The notes under the pieces: generated by a model
The model's input: only the letters and a program-made list of their open reading frames with translations
What the model was told of the DNA's origin: nothing
The model's database searches: none
Translations under genes and position numbers: made by a program
Assembly: GCF_030463535.1 (NCBI RefSeq)
Contig: NC_132881.1
Span: 41,963,473 to 42,027,472 of the forward strand
Reading direction: 5' to 3'
DNA: 64,000 bases
Source: Salminus brasiliensis
Lineage: Eukaryota > Chordata > Actinopteri > Characiformes > Bryconidae
Shown here: positions 11,545 to 23,683 of the stretch, piece by piece
Layout: every line of letters begins with the position of its first letter
Numbering within the stretch: position 1 is the first letter of the stretch

Positions 11545-11705
11545 ATTAACCCCTTTAGGCCCGCCAGCAGGCCAAAAGTGTTAATACAAACTTCTATTAC
11601 CAAAGAATAATAGCCCCACCAGTTTGTACAGAAGGCCCTGTAGTTACTGAATAACACACATACAGAGTGTAAAAAGCCTTGGAGTGTTAAGGAGGTAATG
11701 TTAAA
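11545..11705 (-). mobile_element. Short inverted-repeat element (TTAACCC family), copy 1
   Basis: On the minus strand it shares the order TTATTACAC / AGTAACTACAGGG / GGGCTATT.TTTGGTAATAGAAG / GGGTTAA with copies at 44145-44290, 61340-61500 and 62045-62180. Ends are TTAACCCnTTAA-like on one side and GGGTTAA on the other. It is non-coding, so it would have been moved by a transposase elsewhere. Confidence 0.7.
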
Positions 11706-12819
11706 CCATTACCATTAAGCCATTATTTAATCCATGTGTGATGTTTAGCTTCAACACATATGTAAAGTCATTTCCTGGTATAAAAATCAAGATTTGCTTA
11801 AATAATGATTCCTTTTTTCTTTTTAGTTTTTTTTTCTATTGTTGGTTACTATTGTTTAATGGGGCTTGTGGTTAAAAAAACCTGCTGTTATTAGTTTTAA
11901 TTTTAAAGTTGATATTTTCAAGTATTTAAATTGCAAACTAACAAAGCTGCAAAAAGAAATAATATTACCTTTTAATTAGGCCCTGTTAACAAGTACAATG
12001 TCAAAAAGTGACCACCTAGGATGTCCCTAAATTTTTCATGAAAGGTTTCCAAAAGCATGCTCTCCAGTGTCCAGCCAACAGTAGCCAGTCAGTGGACTCT
12101 GCTGAGTCTCAGCTACTCTTGCCTTACTTCAGATAAATGTATTAGTAATGGAAAATGTAAATGCTAGCTTTTAATTAATGTAGATGTTACAAAAGGGCCT
12201 TTCACTGCATGTAATACCACTTATATGATGATTAACTTACACCGTATTACAGTTAATAAATCTATTCATGCCTGAGGCGAAACCCAGTGGGCAGAGATTA
12301 AATGTAAGCCTGCGTCTCATGCTATTCATGGTCTGCTGGAAGTGAACTCTGTATTCCCTCCTAATCTAACACGTTCAGAGCGTCCGGGTTAAACCAGAAC
12401 AATCTGTACTCAAACGCCAAGGATTCGTGATCACTGAGCGTGTGTTTGAGTGACTATGTGTGTGTGTGTGATTAGAAATTAGCAGAGAAACAAAGACAGA
12501 TTAAAGATGACCAGAAAGTGTAACTGCCCATAAAAAGAAAATAGACTCATTCTGGTGTTTATTCTAATTAACTGTAACAGAAGTCGGGGGGGGGGGGGTA
12601 CTCAATGTGTACTCAAATGTGCATGGATAGCTGGTTGTTTGGATGCTTAAGTTTCACACAGACTCTCACATATCTCACATACTGTGTTTTATACTATTAT
12701 AAAATTATAAAGTATCAATGAAAAGATGAGAATCAAACACGTCTCTGAAGAATGGGGTCATGGTTTCAATCTCACTCTTCCTAAACTGCTAAACTGATTT
12801 ATATTTATTACAGAGCCTG
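11706..12819. other. Non-coding, nothing recognised
   Basis: Contains a G run of about 12 at 12586-12598 and no gene or repeat family that I can name. Confidence 0.45.
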
Positions 12820-12975
12820 ATGCTCTTATCCAGACTTACATTTAAATCAGGTTACACAAGAGGGAGAATGTAGGGTTAGGAGTCTTGTCCAAGGTGTAGT
12901 ATGGTGTGCTTGCCCAGCCAGGGGGGAACTGAACACTAGTCTGACACACAGAAGGTGGTGTCACCCACTATGTAA
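12820..12975 (-). mobile_element. tRNA-derived SINE, degraded
   Basis: In minus orientation it shows a B-box-like GGTTCAGTTCCCCC, the internal words CCTTGGACAAGACTC and the 3' word AAGTCTGGATAAGAGCATC. These match the order in the better copy at 17062-17278. Confidence 0.65.
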
Positions 12976-13017
12976 CATCTTAAATTATAAGATAATAAAT
13001 AATTTATAATAATAAAC

Positions 13018-13020
<3 letters not shown>

Positions 13021-13076
<56 letters not shown>
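13021..13076. repeat. AT microsatellite
   Basis: Uninterrupted (AT)n, flanked by AATAAT-rich sequence. Confidence 0.95.
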
Positions 13077-13081
<5 letters not shown>

Positions 13082-13321
13082 TTATAATAAATAATTATAA
13101 TAATAAATAAAATGTCCCAATTTAATATAATAATACAAATCCTGTGTCTCTGAAATTACCTAAAACTACTGGAGACTAAACAAATATATTTTGACCATAG
13201 CAAAATCATATCGACCAAAATTAATTATTAACTGGAAAATTCATTTCCTAAAAATCTGTATCAGTGGCAATAATTCATATTGTTCATATTCACTGTTAAA
13301 GAAATGGTATTTGTGATCACA

Positions 13322-13530
13322 ACCCTGCCTCACCCTCAACTTTCCAACTCATCCTAAAAGTATTGGATGGAGCACCATCAATCATTCCAGAGACATTCCA
13401 GATTCTCTTCAGGGACAAGACAAGCTGTGTGTGTGCATTTGCACATCTGTGTGAGGGATGGGTTCAACTTTGAGTAGCTGAATGTATTCATTAGAATGGG
13501 TGTCCACAAACATTTGGACATGGTGTATAT
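13322..13530 (+). mobile_element. CACTATATG-type MITE, 3' half
   Basis: Aligns with the right half of the full copies: AAAGTATTGGATGGAGCACCA, ACAAGCTGTGTGTGTGC, GTGTCCACAAACATTTGGAC. The left half and left inverted repeat are missing. Confidence 0.8.
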
Positions 13531-13559
13531 GGTTCAAAAGGGTTTCAATTAATTTGATT

Positions 13560-14420
13560 ATTTCAAATCAGGATCAGTTTGAACTCCAGCTTTTACACCC
13601 ACAGAGTAAAACACTCTACACACACTGAATCCATACTGTCCACTGTCCATGTTGTTTTTCGAGGACCCAGTCTTCCAGACGTAGGCCGAGCCTAGTCTCA
13701 GACAGAACTGACTTCTCAGTGGTGAATCCCTATCGCTGCCGCAGTCAAGCCGGAGAGCAGGCTTTAACCTATTTCCAGAAGACGTGCTCAGAGAATCCCC
13801 CCCTCACTCTCTCACTTTCCCCCTAGTGTCCCGTCATTGTGCTAGTGCTGTTGGGCCGTACAGTATTTCTACATTAGCGGGCACTTGGTATGAGTTACGC
13901 CCTGAATAAACCCACTAAATAAAGAATCGTCCCACAATCTCATCCATTTTCACTCACTAAACCTTTTCATCCTATCCACGTTGCCATGGGGATGGCCAAT
14001 TGCATATCATATGCATGCCTGAGCTGGAGCGTGCTCGGAGCGGAGCATAGCAATGTGTTCCACTTAAAACGCTAATTTTACATATTTAATGCCAGACAGA
14101 GGTGCTTACAAAAGGGAGAGAGAGGGACCACGCGAGAGAGAGACAGAGCGAACAAACACGAGACAGAGACAGCAATGCATCCATATGTCTAAAGCATTCT
14201 TCCAATCACTCCTCGTCTGGAATTCTCCTAATTCAGCTTCAAATCAGCTTGAGGCGAAAAAAGGAACGCTGTGGATTAAAACCTATAAAAATAAAAATGG
14301 AAAATAAAAGCCCTCTCTACCTTTACTCACTTATTGCGAAAGCAATGTACCACCCCCACTTTCATGCTTGATTAGGGTGATCTGTCGATTGTGTGGTGTT
14401 ATTTTAGGTAGGGTAAGGCG
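13560..14420. promoter_or_regulatory. Candidate conserved non-coding block
   Basis: Mostly repeat-free, GC-balanced DNA. It includes an octamer-like ATTGCATATCATATGCATG (near 13999-14017) and homeodomain words (GCTAATTTTACATATTTAAT near 14071). Several CG dinucleotides sit in AT-rich surroundings. A GA-rich run at 14107-14170 interrupts it. No gene is seen. Confidence 0.3.
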
Positions 14421-14626
14421 AGATTAGGCTAAATGGGATGAGTGCAGTGATGTGGAAGGAAAAGCTGGCCTGTTCTCATAGACAGGAACCTGGGTGGCAC
14501 ACAGTGAGTTAATGTGCGGTCAGCTTCTCCCCTACACCTGCGCCCTCTCACGCTCTCTCCCTACATCTGTGTCATGTTCACAGTCAGTACACACTTTCAC
14601 ATAAGGTATAGAGTTTTCTACTATTT

Positions 14627-15107
14627 ATATACACTATATGACAAAAGTATTGAGACACCTGCACATTCATTGTTTCTTCTGAAATAAAGGGTATAAAAAA
14701 AAAAAACATTGTCTCCACTGTCCGAGGATGAAGGCTTTCTACTACTTTGGGGGAGCACTGCTGTGAGGATTTGATTGCATTCAGCTACAAGAGCGTTTGG
14801 GAGGTCAGGATGTCGAATGATCACCACCTCCGCCTCATCCCCAACTCCCCAACTATATCCCAACAGTAGTGGATGGAGCACCAACCATCATTCCAGAGAA
14901 CTGATCCCTCTGTCTCATGCCTGGCATTAGACATGGTGCCAATAGGTTCATGTTTACAGTGCTATTCTACTGGCATTGCTTCTCTACAGGGACCAAACAG
15001 CTGTGTGCACACATTTGCTGTGTCGACAATGGTTGCAACTTAAAGATGTTAAATGCATTCATTAGGAGGGGTGTCTACAAACATTTGGACATGTAGTGTA
15101 TATAATT
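14627..15107 (+). mobile_element. CACTATATG-type MITE, near full length
   Basis: Begins ACACTATATGACAAAAGTAT and ends ACATTTGGACATGTAGTGTA, so the two ends are inverted repeats of each other. It is about 480 bp, non-coding, with all internal blocks of the family. Ends of this form and length suggest mobilisation by a Tc1/mariner-class transposase. Confidence 0.85.
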
Positions 15108-16035
15108 ACATATTAAAACTCTAGTCAGTTACACTAGGATGTGGTATTAGATGGGGACTGGATTGCCATTTGAACACCGCTAATACCTTAACTGATATGA
15201 AGTAAAACCACAAAGCTGTTCCTGTCATTCTCAAATTTCCTTCGGATTTTTAACATTCAATCAACCACATCATTTGTTCTAACCCCTATAGGCAAATTAT
15301 AGGGTTTTATGACCGCAATAGCACTCAAATCATAGCCACACTTTTAGTCCACCAGTTCTATTTCTCTCCCTCGCTCTCATACACACACACACAGATATTC
15401 TCGCACCTTGTGATCAGTTGAGTGTATGTCTTTGTGCTTGTATCTTTGTGCCTGTGTGGGTATGTGAGCGTGTGCATGAGCCTGTCCCAAGCTAACCTCG
15501 TGGCTCCAGTGGGGCCCCTGTGTGTTTTGGCCAGTCCCTGGACAGTGTGGTGCCTGTCCCCAGTGTCTGCACTCCTGTTTCTGACACTGAGCTGCCAGCA
15601 CTGCCCTCTCTCACCGTAACACTTACAGACGTCCCCTCAAATCTGACTAATCAGCAGAAGTGGGTAGAGAGCCTAAGTCCAATCTCAATTTAAATATGCA
15701 ATATTGTTGATTAAATTTAATTTACAGAACTACGGTTGATCTATCGGCATAGGAATTCACATTTGTTAGACAATCACAAGTCAAAAAGCTGTCAATAATA
15801 AAATCATACACACCAAAAGAAATAGTAACTAAATGGGTAAAATATGAATGTAATAGAAATCCACCAAAGCGTCTAAAGTACATTAAATATACATAATTGC
15901 TTACTATCCGCTTTCTTGATCGACCTAGATTATGCTCAGCTAATAATTTACTGATTCCTATTTATGTACATGAACTCCCTAATTTTAAGCAAATATTTGC
16001 AATAACTGATGCCTACATACAGCAGAGACTGCTAC
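15108..16035. other. Non-coding, nothing recognised
   Basis: CA/TG-rich stretches around 15375-15480 and otherwise mixed sequence. No gene is supported. Confidence 0.45.
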
Positions 16036-16039
16036 AAAA

Positions 16040-16345
16040 AAATACCACAGCACCTCCAGCTTGCAATTTATACTGTCTGAAATGTCACGGAGTGACAATT
16101 TGGCAGTTAAGGGGAAGTGAAGATTGGCGAAATTGTACTCGGCACCACCCCTGCCCCCCATCATCCCCAATTTGTACTGCCCAGTTTCTTTGTTGAAGCA
16201 TTTTCTACACTGCTTAAATGATTTGTATGGGCTCCCAGGTCTAAGTGCGTCAGTCTACGCATTGGTGAAGCTACATTAGCTATAAAAGCACCACAGCACT
16301 TCCAGCTTGCAATTTCAACTGTCTGAAATGTCATGAAGTGAGGAA
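16040..16345 (+). repeat. Dispersed repeat, tandem partial copies
   Basis: CCACAGCAC.TCCAGCTTGCAATTT..ACTGTCTGAAATGTCA occurs at 16044 and again at 16293. Between them, GCATTTTCTACACTGCTTAAATGATTTGTA and GGGCTCCCAGG match the head of the element at 17770-18160. It is probably a SINE-containing composite. Confidence 0.6.
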
Positions 16346-16835
16346 GTCAAGACAAGATCTGTAGGATCAACGGCAGGGGAGGTTGTAAACCCCTATATAA
16401 CACCAAAGGTGATTAGCTGATTGGGGGGAGGGGGGTACACTGTTCTACTGTGCAGCATTGCTCATAAAAAATATGATATCTCAGCCATTCATGTGTTTGT
16501 TTATGAGGAAGCATCCAAATTCACTTGTATTTCTACCACTACTTAGTAAACTAAACAGTCTCTTCATATATAGTGCATTACTAATGAGGGAGGGAGGGAT
16601 TCATTTTGGTCACAGCCAGCCTCTTCTCTCCGCTCATAGACATGGTCAGACCTGTCTGGGGCATATTTCTGTGTAGTTTGATTGAGCAATGGCAGAGATG
16701 GCATTTGTTCATAGATGTATGAATTATCTAAACAATAGACCAGGTTTAAAGCAAAGCACACCTGGCTATGGGGACTTGTGGATAGTTGGGTCAGATCAAG
16801 GTCAGATTACCTTTTCATCACAAACAAACTGTTCC
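16346..16835. other. Non-coding, nothing recognised
   Basis: A GGGGGGAGGGGGG tract lies at 16421-16434. No gene or named repeat is seen. Confidence 0.4.
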
Positions 16836-16839
16836 AGAG

Positions 16840-17010
16840 TTAATTTTGAAGGGGCCGAGACCAGCTCTTCTGAAGGTCTGAAGCCCGGTTGTTTCGGTCC
16901 TCATCAGAGTGTGATTACTGTATTCACACCTGCCCAAACGAAGTCCATCAAGTTTAACTGGACTAAAAAGTGCAGGTATAAAACCACCCAACAACATTTT
17001 CCAAAACTGA
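16840..17010 (+). mobile_element. Short DNA element related to 47170-47325
   Basis: GTGATTACTGTATTCACACCTGCCCAAACGAA is the reverse complement, with few changes, of sequence near 47235-47265. Both copies also carry the words AAAAAGTGCAGGT and GACCnAAAC. The family is non-coding. Confidence 0.65.
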
Positions 17011-17061
17011 ATGGAGTCGGTTATCTGCCACGATCGCTCCTCAGCAAACACAGTGTACACG

Positions 17062-17278
17062 GTGGTCGGTGTGGCGCAACAGATAACACTGCTAGCTACC
17101 ACACCATGTCAGAGACTGAGGTTCGATTCCCAGTCTGGGTGACTATGCTGCGCTACACCAATAAGAGTCCTTCGGCAAGACTCCAAACACTACATTGGCT
17201 CACTTCTGGAATACGAGTAGCCTTGTAAGTCGCTCTGGATAAGAGTGCCAGCTAAATTACGTAAATGTAAATGTAAAG
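17062..17278 (+). mobile_element. tRNA-derived SINE
   Basis: A tRNA-like head has an A-box region (TGGCGCAACAGATAAC) and a B-box (GGTTCGATTCC near 17121). The unrelated body ends CTCTGGATAAGAGTGCCAGCTAAA and then a short (TAAATG)n-like tail. This is a classic fish SINE arrangement, so the head is not a functional tRNA gene. Confidence 0.85.
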
Positions 17279-17389
17279 CAGGTAAGATCTCAGAACACCG
17301 CTACATCTGGTCTTGTTTGTTCAAATACATACATACATACATGCACAACATCACCCTAAACAAACGTCAGCCTCTTTTTTCCATTTCAA

Positions 17390-17640
17390 AGTCGAGCACG
17401 GTGACTTTCACTGCGGCTGAGCCGTAGCAGGGTGTAATTAGCTCAGTGTGTGCTAGCGGCGGATCACGGCGAGCTTTCTGCAGGCTTATGGGTCACATGC
17501 AGAGGATTGGAGAGCGGCCGGAGACTGGGCGGTAGGGGGATAGGTCTGACTCATGCTGGGCTTTGCTAATTTAGCGATGGTCGCCTGCTTTTTGTATGAG
17601 CGCTGTGTGATGTTGAGAACTGTGTGTGAGTTAACACTGT
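17390..17640. promoter_or_regulatory. Candidate conserved non-coding block
   Basis: CG-containing, repeat-free DNA with TGTAATTAGCTCAGTGTG near 17432 and GCTAATTTAGCGATGG near 17565. No open frame of note. Regulatory function is a guess from texture and position. Confidence 0.25.
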
Positions 17641-17769
17641 ACTTGACCTAATGTGCTACTTTGACCGCATTCGTTTCTACATGGGAATCCTCTGGAACCT
17701 ACAGAGCGTCTTTCTGTAGCAATTCAAATGACATTACTCTAATTACATTCATACAGCTTTATGGCAGAC

Positions 17770-18165
17770 AGGCTGTAGATCCAGGGCGGCTTTATGAAAT
17801 GCAAATTCAGCCTTCATCATAAAAGAGCATGGGCACCATCCAGCCCACCCATCACTGCAATTTGTACTACGTTGTTTTTTTGACTGAAAAGAGGCATTTT
17901 CTACACTCCTTAAACGATTAGTAGGGGCTCCCAAGTGGTGCAGCTGTCCAGGCCTTGGCCTCATCACTGGGAGATCGCTGGTTTGATCACTGGTAGCTGA
18001 GAGTCCCAGAAAACCCAACTGGCCTCAACCTCTCTCCCTAATTACTCTTCATCCTGCTACATAGTGAAAGCATCCATTGGCTTATGTAACAAAACCGACC
18101 GTTAGTGTTGTCCTTTAAGCATGTAGAGAAAATGTAGAGAAAATTGGGTTTAAATAAAAATAAAT
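17770..18165 (+). mobile_element. Composite SINE-type repeat
   Basis: The GCATTTTCTACACTCCTTAAACGATTAGTA block is followed by a tRNA-like head starting GGGGCTCCCAAGTGGTGCAG, with a B-box-like GGTTTGATCACTGG near 17980. The body resembles 16180-16240 in this window. Confidence 0.65.
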
Positions 18166-18214
18166 CAATAAATAACTTGTAGATTATGGCTATATTTGGG
18201 TTAGGTGGTCACAT

Positions 18215-18590
18215 GTACGTACACTATATGTCCCAATGTTTGTGTACACACCTTCTAATCAATGCATTCAGCAATTAAAGCCCACCAGCATTGAGCTGTG
18301 AAACAGTGAAACTGTGTTCTTTGGAAAGATGATGGTGCTCCATCCAATACTTTAGAGAAGAGGTGTGGAATTGGGGATGATGAGGTAGGGTGGTGATGAT
18401 CCAACACCTTGACCCCACTAACGCTCTTGTTGCTAAATGCAATCAAAACCTCACAGCAATGCTCGAAAATCCAATAGAAATTCCTACCTGGACAGTAGAG
18501 ACCAGTAACTCCAACAAAAGCAGGTTACACTATTTGTTAATACCCTTGATTTCAGTGTCCCAATACTTATGTCCATACCATGTATGTATA
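18215..18590 (-). mobile_element. CACTATATG-type MITE, minus orientation
   Basis: Starts TACACTATATGTCCCAATGT and ends with TCCCAATACTTATGTCCATA. The inside is the reverse complement of the family (AGCTCAATGCTGGTGGG on the minus strand). It is internally shortened. Confidence 0.8.
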
Positions 18591-18847
18591 TGTAATCAAT
18601 CAATCTATTTTTTCCAGGTATGTTTTGATATTTATTTTTATACATTGATTAATCTGAATAGCAATAGTCAACATTTGTTGATGATGTTGATAACTGTGCC
18701 TCCACAGATACTCCTGTAACTGTATAGATACAGTTACAGGATACCAGCCATACATAGATATTTTTCATAAGGTGAATACATTTAGTGTCTTTTCTGCTCG
18801 TACATTTACAAAACAGTTGATTTTAGAACTTCACTGATGGTCAGACC

Positions 18848-19200
18848 TAGAGCTGAGCGATATGGAAAGACTTTATATCACGATATTTTAAAGACAGAAT
18901 ATGAATATATGAATGAAATACGATATTTCATGTGAACAAAATGCAACAGCAGCGTATATTTAAAAAAAACTGCTGTCTAAATACTCTCCAATACTGAGTA
19001 CTGTAATTTTTACTCAAAATACACTTCACTTTATTGAATTAAATAAGACAGATTACACCCTTTGTGAGGAAACATGCATTCAGTGCTCTTTAAGTACTGA
19101 CGATATCCTAATACACTCATAAAAGCATATTGTGTACCACAATAACTAAATTCATCATGATACGATAAAATATTGTCTTACTGTTCAGCTTTAGTCAGAC
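18848..19200 (+). mobile_element. GAGCTGRGCRATAT-type inverted-repeat element
   Basis: Ends are AGAGCTGAGCGATATGG and CTGTTCAGCTTTA, near-inverted repeats, with CGATAT/ATATCG runs inside. The middle is the reverse complement of the middle of the copy at 52985-53255. Non-coding. Confidence 0.7.
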
Positions 19201-19407
19201 CTATTGTTTCCACAGACTGAGTAAACCACAATCCTCCCTGGGAAGATCTACACCCTGCATAAATTATCCAGGTGATTCACTCCTGGACCGCAAACTACAC
19301 ACTTGGAATCCCAAAGAAACGTGCTTTGGTATATCTGTCATGAGAAATCGATCCATTTTCAGTGGAGCATTGTTGATCCAATAGGTGAGGTTAGCATAGT
19401 GTAGTGC

Positions 19408-19600
19408 CGCGTTTCTCAACCCTGACCCTGGAGGCCCACTGCCCTTCAAATTTAAGTGCCTTCCCTGCTTTAAAACACCCACTTTAACTCAGGAATGAGC
19501 TGTTAATGAGCTGATTCGTTGGATCAGTTGGGTTGGAAGCAAGGAAAACACTAAAACGTGCCGTTCAGTGGGCCTCCAGGACCAGGGTTGAGAAATACTG
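19408..19600. mobile_element. Short MITE with ~28-bp inverted ends
   Basis: Left end GTTTCTCAACCCTGACCCTG; right end CAGGACCAGGGTTGAGAAA, its near-perfect inverted repeat, with GGAGGCCCAC just inside. About 190 bp in total. The arrangement resembles hAT-type non-autonomous elements of fish. Confidence 0.8.
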
Positions 19601-19604
19601 ATGT

Positions 19605-19692
19605 AGTGGGTCACAACACTGCACTCCCTCTGGCTGGACAAGCACACCACACTACACCAATAAGAGTCACTGGGCAAGACTCCTGACACTAC
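19605..19692 (+). mobile_element. SINE fragment
   Basis: CACCACACTACACCAATAAGAGT and GGGCAAGACTCC match the body of the SINE at 17140-17190. The tRNA-like head is lost. Confidence 0.5.
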
Positions 19693-20213
19693 AGTCTTAA
19701 AAACAAAGATGCTGGAAAGATTTCTTTGAGTGATGCTACACTTTAGGTTGCATAAAGAACCGTGGTTGTAACAGAGATACTGTGTGAATTGTGAATTAGG
19801 AGTCTACATTCTTCTGGATCAGAGCTTCAACCAAATAACCACTGCTTATACCGTGGAAAGGGTAGTGCTGTTCTTTCTACCATAAATGTTGCACTGTCTT
19901 GTGCACGTGCACAGAGATGAATCCCAGCTAAACCCGGGTTAACAGAGAAACTTATTACCTGCTTTTACAGAATTGGGCATCCACAGCGGAGTTTAATCGG
20001 TTTTCTGAAGCTGAAACCTTTTCAGAAATCCTGTCTAAGTAGAACATGCTTCCTGAGACGGGTCTGATCTGAACACACAGATGTGTGTGTCATGTTTTTA
20101 AGCCAGCTGTTAAACCACACAGTCCAGTAAAGAACTCTTGTATACTGGGTTACAGGTCATATCCTTTAATAGGTTATGATGGACAGTTCTCTGTGATTAC
20201 TGATGGATAATTA

Positions 20214-20460
20214 AGGGCCAGAAAGTAAAATTCCACCCCATGATTTTGTTCCAACGGCCTGCCTGTGCAACTCTGCTGTAGCTCAGCTGTGTCCTACAGC
20301 AGGTTATGATAACAGTTAAAATCCATCCCAGCACTGTCTGAGCCTGCTGCAGCTCAGCTTTATCCTTAAGCAGTTGATTATGCACAGTTCTCTTCCGCAG
20401 TAGAGCTACAAAGGCAGTTGGAACAAAATCCTGGGCCGGAGTTTTACTTTCCGGATCTGA
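20214..20460. mobile_element. Short MITE with inverted ends
   Basis: GGGCCAGAAAGTAAAATTCC at the left is answered by GGAGTTTTACTTTCCGGA at the right. Next inward, GATTTTGTTCCAAC pairs with GTTGGAACAAAATC. About 245 bp, non-coding. Confidence 0.8.
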
Positions 20461-20574
20461 AATTGTGAGAAAAGACCAATCCACGCCTCACACACAGACC
20501 CCAGAGCCCAGTTCGACTGTGCCTTTCTTGTAGGCCTACCCATTCATAGCTAGAGCAGCTCATCCGCTCATACA

Positions 20575-20945
20575 CACTATCTGTCAGAGTGTGTGTGTGT
20601 CTGTGTGTCTGAGAGCTTGTCTGACCTGACTCCTGACCTCAAAACAGATGGGCAGCCTCGTCCATGCTGCAGCATCAGCATTCTCCTGCATGACAGTTTA
20701 AGCATCACTATCATGTAGCCTGCAACACACTCCACGCTCCTCTCACTCACACACACACACTTAGTATTTCTTAGCATCAATACTCAATCACACACACTCT
20801 CTCTTTCTCTGTGTGTTCATGCAGCTAGACAACCCCACTTAAGGACAGCATCAAAATGTGCCTCTCCAGCTTGTTCTTCTTTTACAGAAGTGTGTACACA
20901 CACACACAAACACACACATCTAGCACTTTCAGCTTAATAACAGAA
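20575..20945. repeat. Patchy GT/CA and CT low-complexity sequence
   Basis: Several short (GT)n, (CA)n and (CT)n runs in ordinary sequence. No gene. Confidence 0.5.
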
Positions 20946-20949
20946 ATAG

Positions 20950-21322
20950 ACTACATAGACAAAAGTATTGGGACACTTGCTCATTCATTGTTTCTTCTGA
21001 AATCAAGAACCATTGCTGTGAGGATTTATTTGCACTCAGCGACTCAAGTGGAGATGTTGGATGATCATCACCCCACCTTATCCCAAAAGAACTGGACAGA
21101 TCACCAACCATCATTCCAGAGAACACAGTTCTTTCACTGCTCCACAGCTCAATGTTGGGGGTGTTTAAGACCCCTCTAGCCCACGCCTGGCATTAGCCAG
21201 CATGGTGCCAATAGGTTCATGTTTTGCATGTATGTATGTGCACATCTGTGTCAGCAATGGGTGCAAATTAAAGTAGATAAAAGCAATTATTATAAGAGGT
21301 GTTCATAAGTATTGGTAATAGG
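20950..21322 (+). mobile_element. CACTATATG-type MITE, shortened
   Basis: Starts TACATAGACAAAAGTATTGG and keeps the internal family blocks (CATTCCAGAGAACACAGTTC, GGTGCCAATAGGTTCATG). The right end is eroded. Confidence 0.8.
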
Positions 21323-22020
21323 ACATCACCTCATGATCGTAATCATTCAGTAACTATATAAAAATGTAAAATTCAGACCAAAACTGATGATTTGTTTTGA
21401 AAACTGAGATACAATGTGATTGCCTAATTCCTTGAAAACACTTGCACACACATACACACACATATGAAAAACAGACAGACGGTCAGGCAGGCAGGCAGGC
21501 ACACACAAAGAACCGCTTCCTGGACCCCAATTACACCCCTTTCTGCACTTTCTATGGGAAAAGTGTGAGAGTGCTCAAATAGAATTCTGTGTAAGATGGG
21601 AATTTTGTATTACACACAAGAAAACTGAAGAAGGGCGGGCAACAAATGTTAAAGGGTCCAAGCATGCAGTAATAATAACACCATGCAGCCGTACTTCTAG
21701 AGGTTGAGATGGGCAACATGAGCAGAAAAATGACAGCCCATGAGGCTTTGGGACGCATCCTTAATCAGGACAGTGAAATAAAGACGATCATGACATCTAT
21801 TCTGATACAAAATTGTCTGATGCTGAGGGTGAGGGTCAAATAAAGGTCAAATGGTGGCTTGTCCCAAAGCTAAATAGTGATTAAATAAATATTAATTGAG
21901 CTAAAGATAATATTTATGGAGAATAACATTCTACTTTCAGGTGGTTAAACATGCACCATGTCAATTTGGACCAGGAACAACATTGCTGTTCTTTACAGAA
22001 TATAACAGGAGGGCTAACAC
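21323..22020. other. Non-coding, nothing recognised
   Basis: A short (GCAG)n-type run lies at 21483-21502. No gene is supported. Confidence 0.45.
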
Positions 22021-22252
22021 TCTTAAAATATAGGTTCTGAAGTCGTTCTTGGTTTGGACATTTTAGGAAAATCCTTCAACTGGTATAGAACCCCCTTGGG
22101 CTGGGCTAAAGGGCATTTTACCGTGTTTCTGACCCAAACCCTAACCTTAGTCTTCCAAAACCTGCTCACAAAACACTTCTTTTAGAGTAAAAATATTTAA
22201 AAAAAATATACTTATACTTTTATTAAAGTTATCTACATGATCCCCATGACAA

Positions 22253-22295
<43 letters not shown>

Positions 22296-22392
22296 GTGCT
22301 ATTAAAATCCCTATCTTTTGAAATGTGGTTCTTCTGTAGCATCCTTAAAGCTTCAAAGTTTCATTTAGCACCTTTATTTTTAAGTGTGTATC
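22021..22392. mobile_element. Degraded MITE (GGTTCTTC family) with AT microsatellite
   Basis: Starts ACTCTTAAAATATAGGTTCT and ends GCACCTTTATTTTTAAGTGTG, a near-inverted pair. It contains GTGGTTCTTCTGTAGCATCC, also found at 63550. An (AT)n at 22256-22291 expanded inside it. Confidence 0.6.
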
Positions 22393-22557
22393 TGTTAAAA
22401 GTAACACAAAATGTGCTGTACTTAACTTGACACATAGATGTGTTAACAGAGCTTGTGTTATAAGTAACACAATACATTCAGTCTTCAACTGGACACACAG
22501 ATATGCTCAAAAATAACACACTCCGTGTTTGTAACACATCTGTTTTAAGAGTGTAGA
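22393..22557. repeat. AAGTAACAC-rich repeat
   Basis: AGTAACACA recurs three times and the segment ends TTTTAAGAGTGTAG. It is probably another short element or an extension of the preceding one. Confidence 0.5.
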
Positions 22558-22559
22558 TT

Positions 22560-23617
22560 GTTGCAGCCTTACACTATTTACAAAAAACTAAGCACTTTTT
22601 GGTTTTAGGTTACAAGCAGCACAATCTGAAATCAATTATATTTAGGTACACACACAGACAAGAGCAAAGCCTTCGAGCTAAAGGAGCAAGATCAGTGTCC
22701 ACACAACCCTGCTGGAGCTGGACACTACGTAGATTGTATATGACCAACTATAGAAAACACTTTGTCAAGACTGGTTAAACCTCAGAGAACCAATAAACTC
22801 ATCATCTTTACTAATCTAGCCTACTGTAATAGTTTTAGGCTTGTGGGCCATGATTTTTCTGGCAGTTGAATAAAGACGCCACTGGGTCACTTCACACGTA
22901 CACATACCTTTTCACTTAAGTCCGGCTGCGACGGGTGTAATATGTACTTAAGGTAACAGAATACTGCTGGAGTTGGACCCGCGAGGCTTCTTTAGTCCAC
23001 TTCGGCTGAAAGACGACCATTGTGCCGCACCTGAAAGAAACGATTAGGTTATTGATTCACTGATGTGCAGACAACAGCCTGGTAAAGACGCAGCACTGCG
23101 TCTAATATCCTAAAACCATTTATTCATGGAAAAATAAGCACATCTATTTAATTGCTAAATTGCAAATAAGCCATTTTGTCAATGGCTCTTTTGACTTGAG
23201 GGATTTGTGTATTAGGCGTGTGATGACAACTAAAGCCTTCCCATAATCCTTGCTGACAAGAAAAATACATATTTTTTTATACATCATCACTGTCATATGA
23301 AAGCAATCTGCAATTGGAAATGTAGGTTCTGGTTGTATTTAATGCAATAAAAAAAATATTTTAGATGAAAGATTAAAGAATGAAATGTTCATACACAGTG
23401 TAGAACTGTTGTTTTCAACATAAAATTAATATATGGACAAGTAATACATTTTATATACGAGTCTGTATAGGAGCCCAATCGAATATTATATTTATAAAAT
23501 TGGCTCATATTAAAAGGACCCTTCGCACAGTTAAATAATGGCTTAGTTTAAAACTGACGTACGTTAAAGAAAAGAAAAATGGACAATATAAATGGACAAG
23601 ATAAACAATATCTTGTT

Positions 23618-23683
<66 letters not shown>

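Noticed and set aside
16689..17228. 179-codon plus-strand frame
   Set aside because: It runs through a short DNA element and a SINE; it shows no family resemblance and no exon signals.
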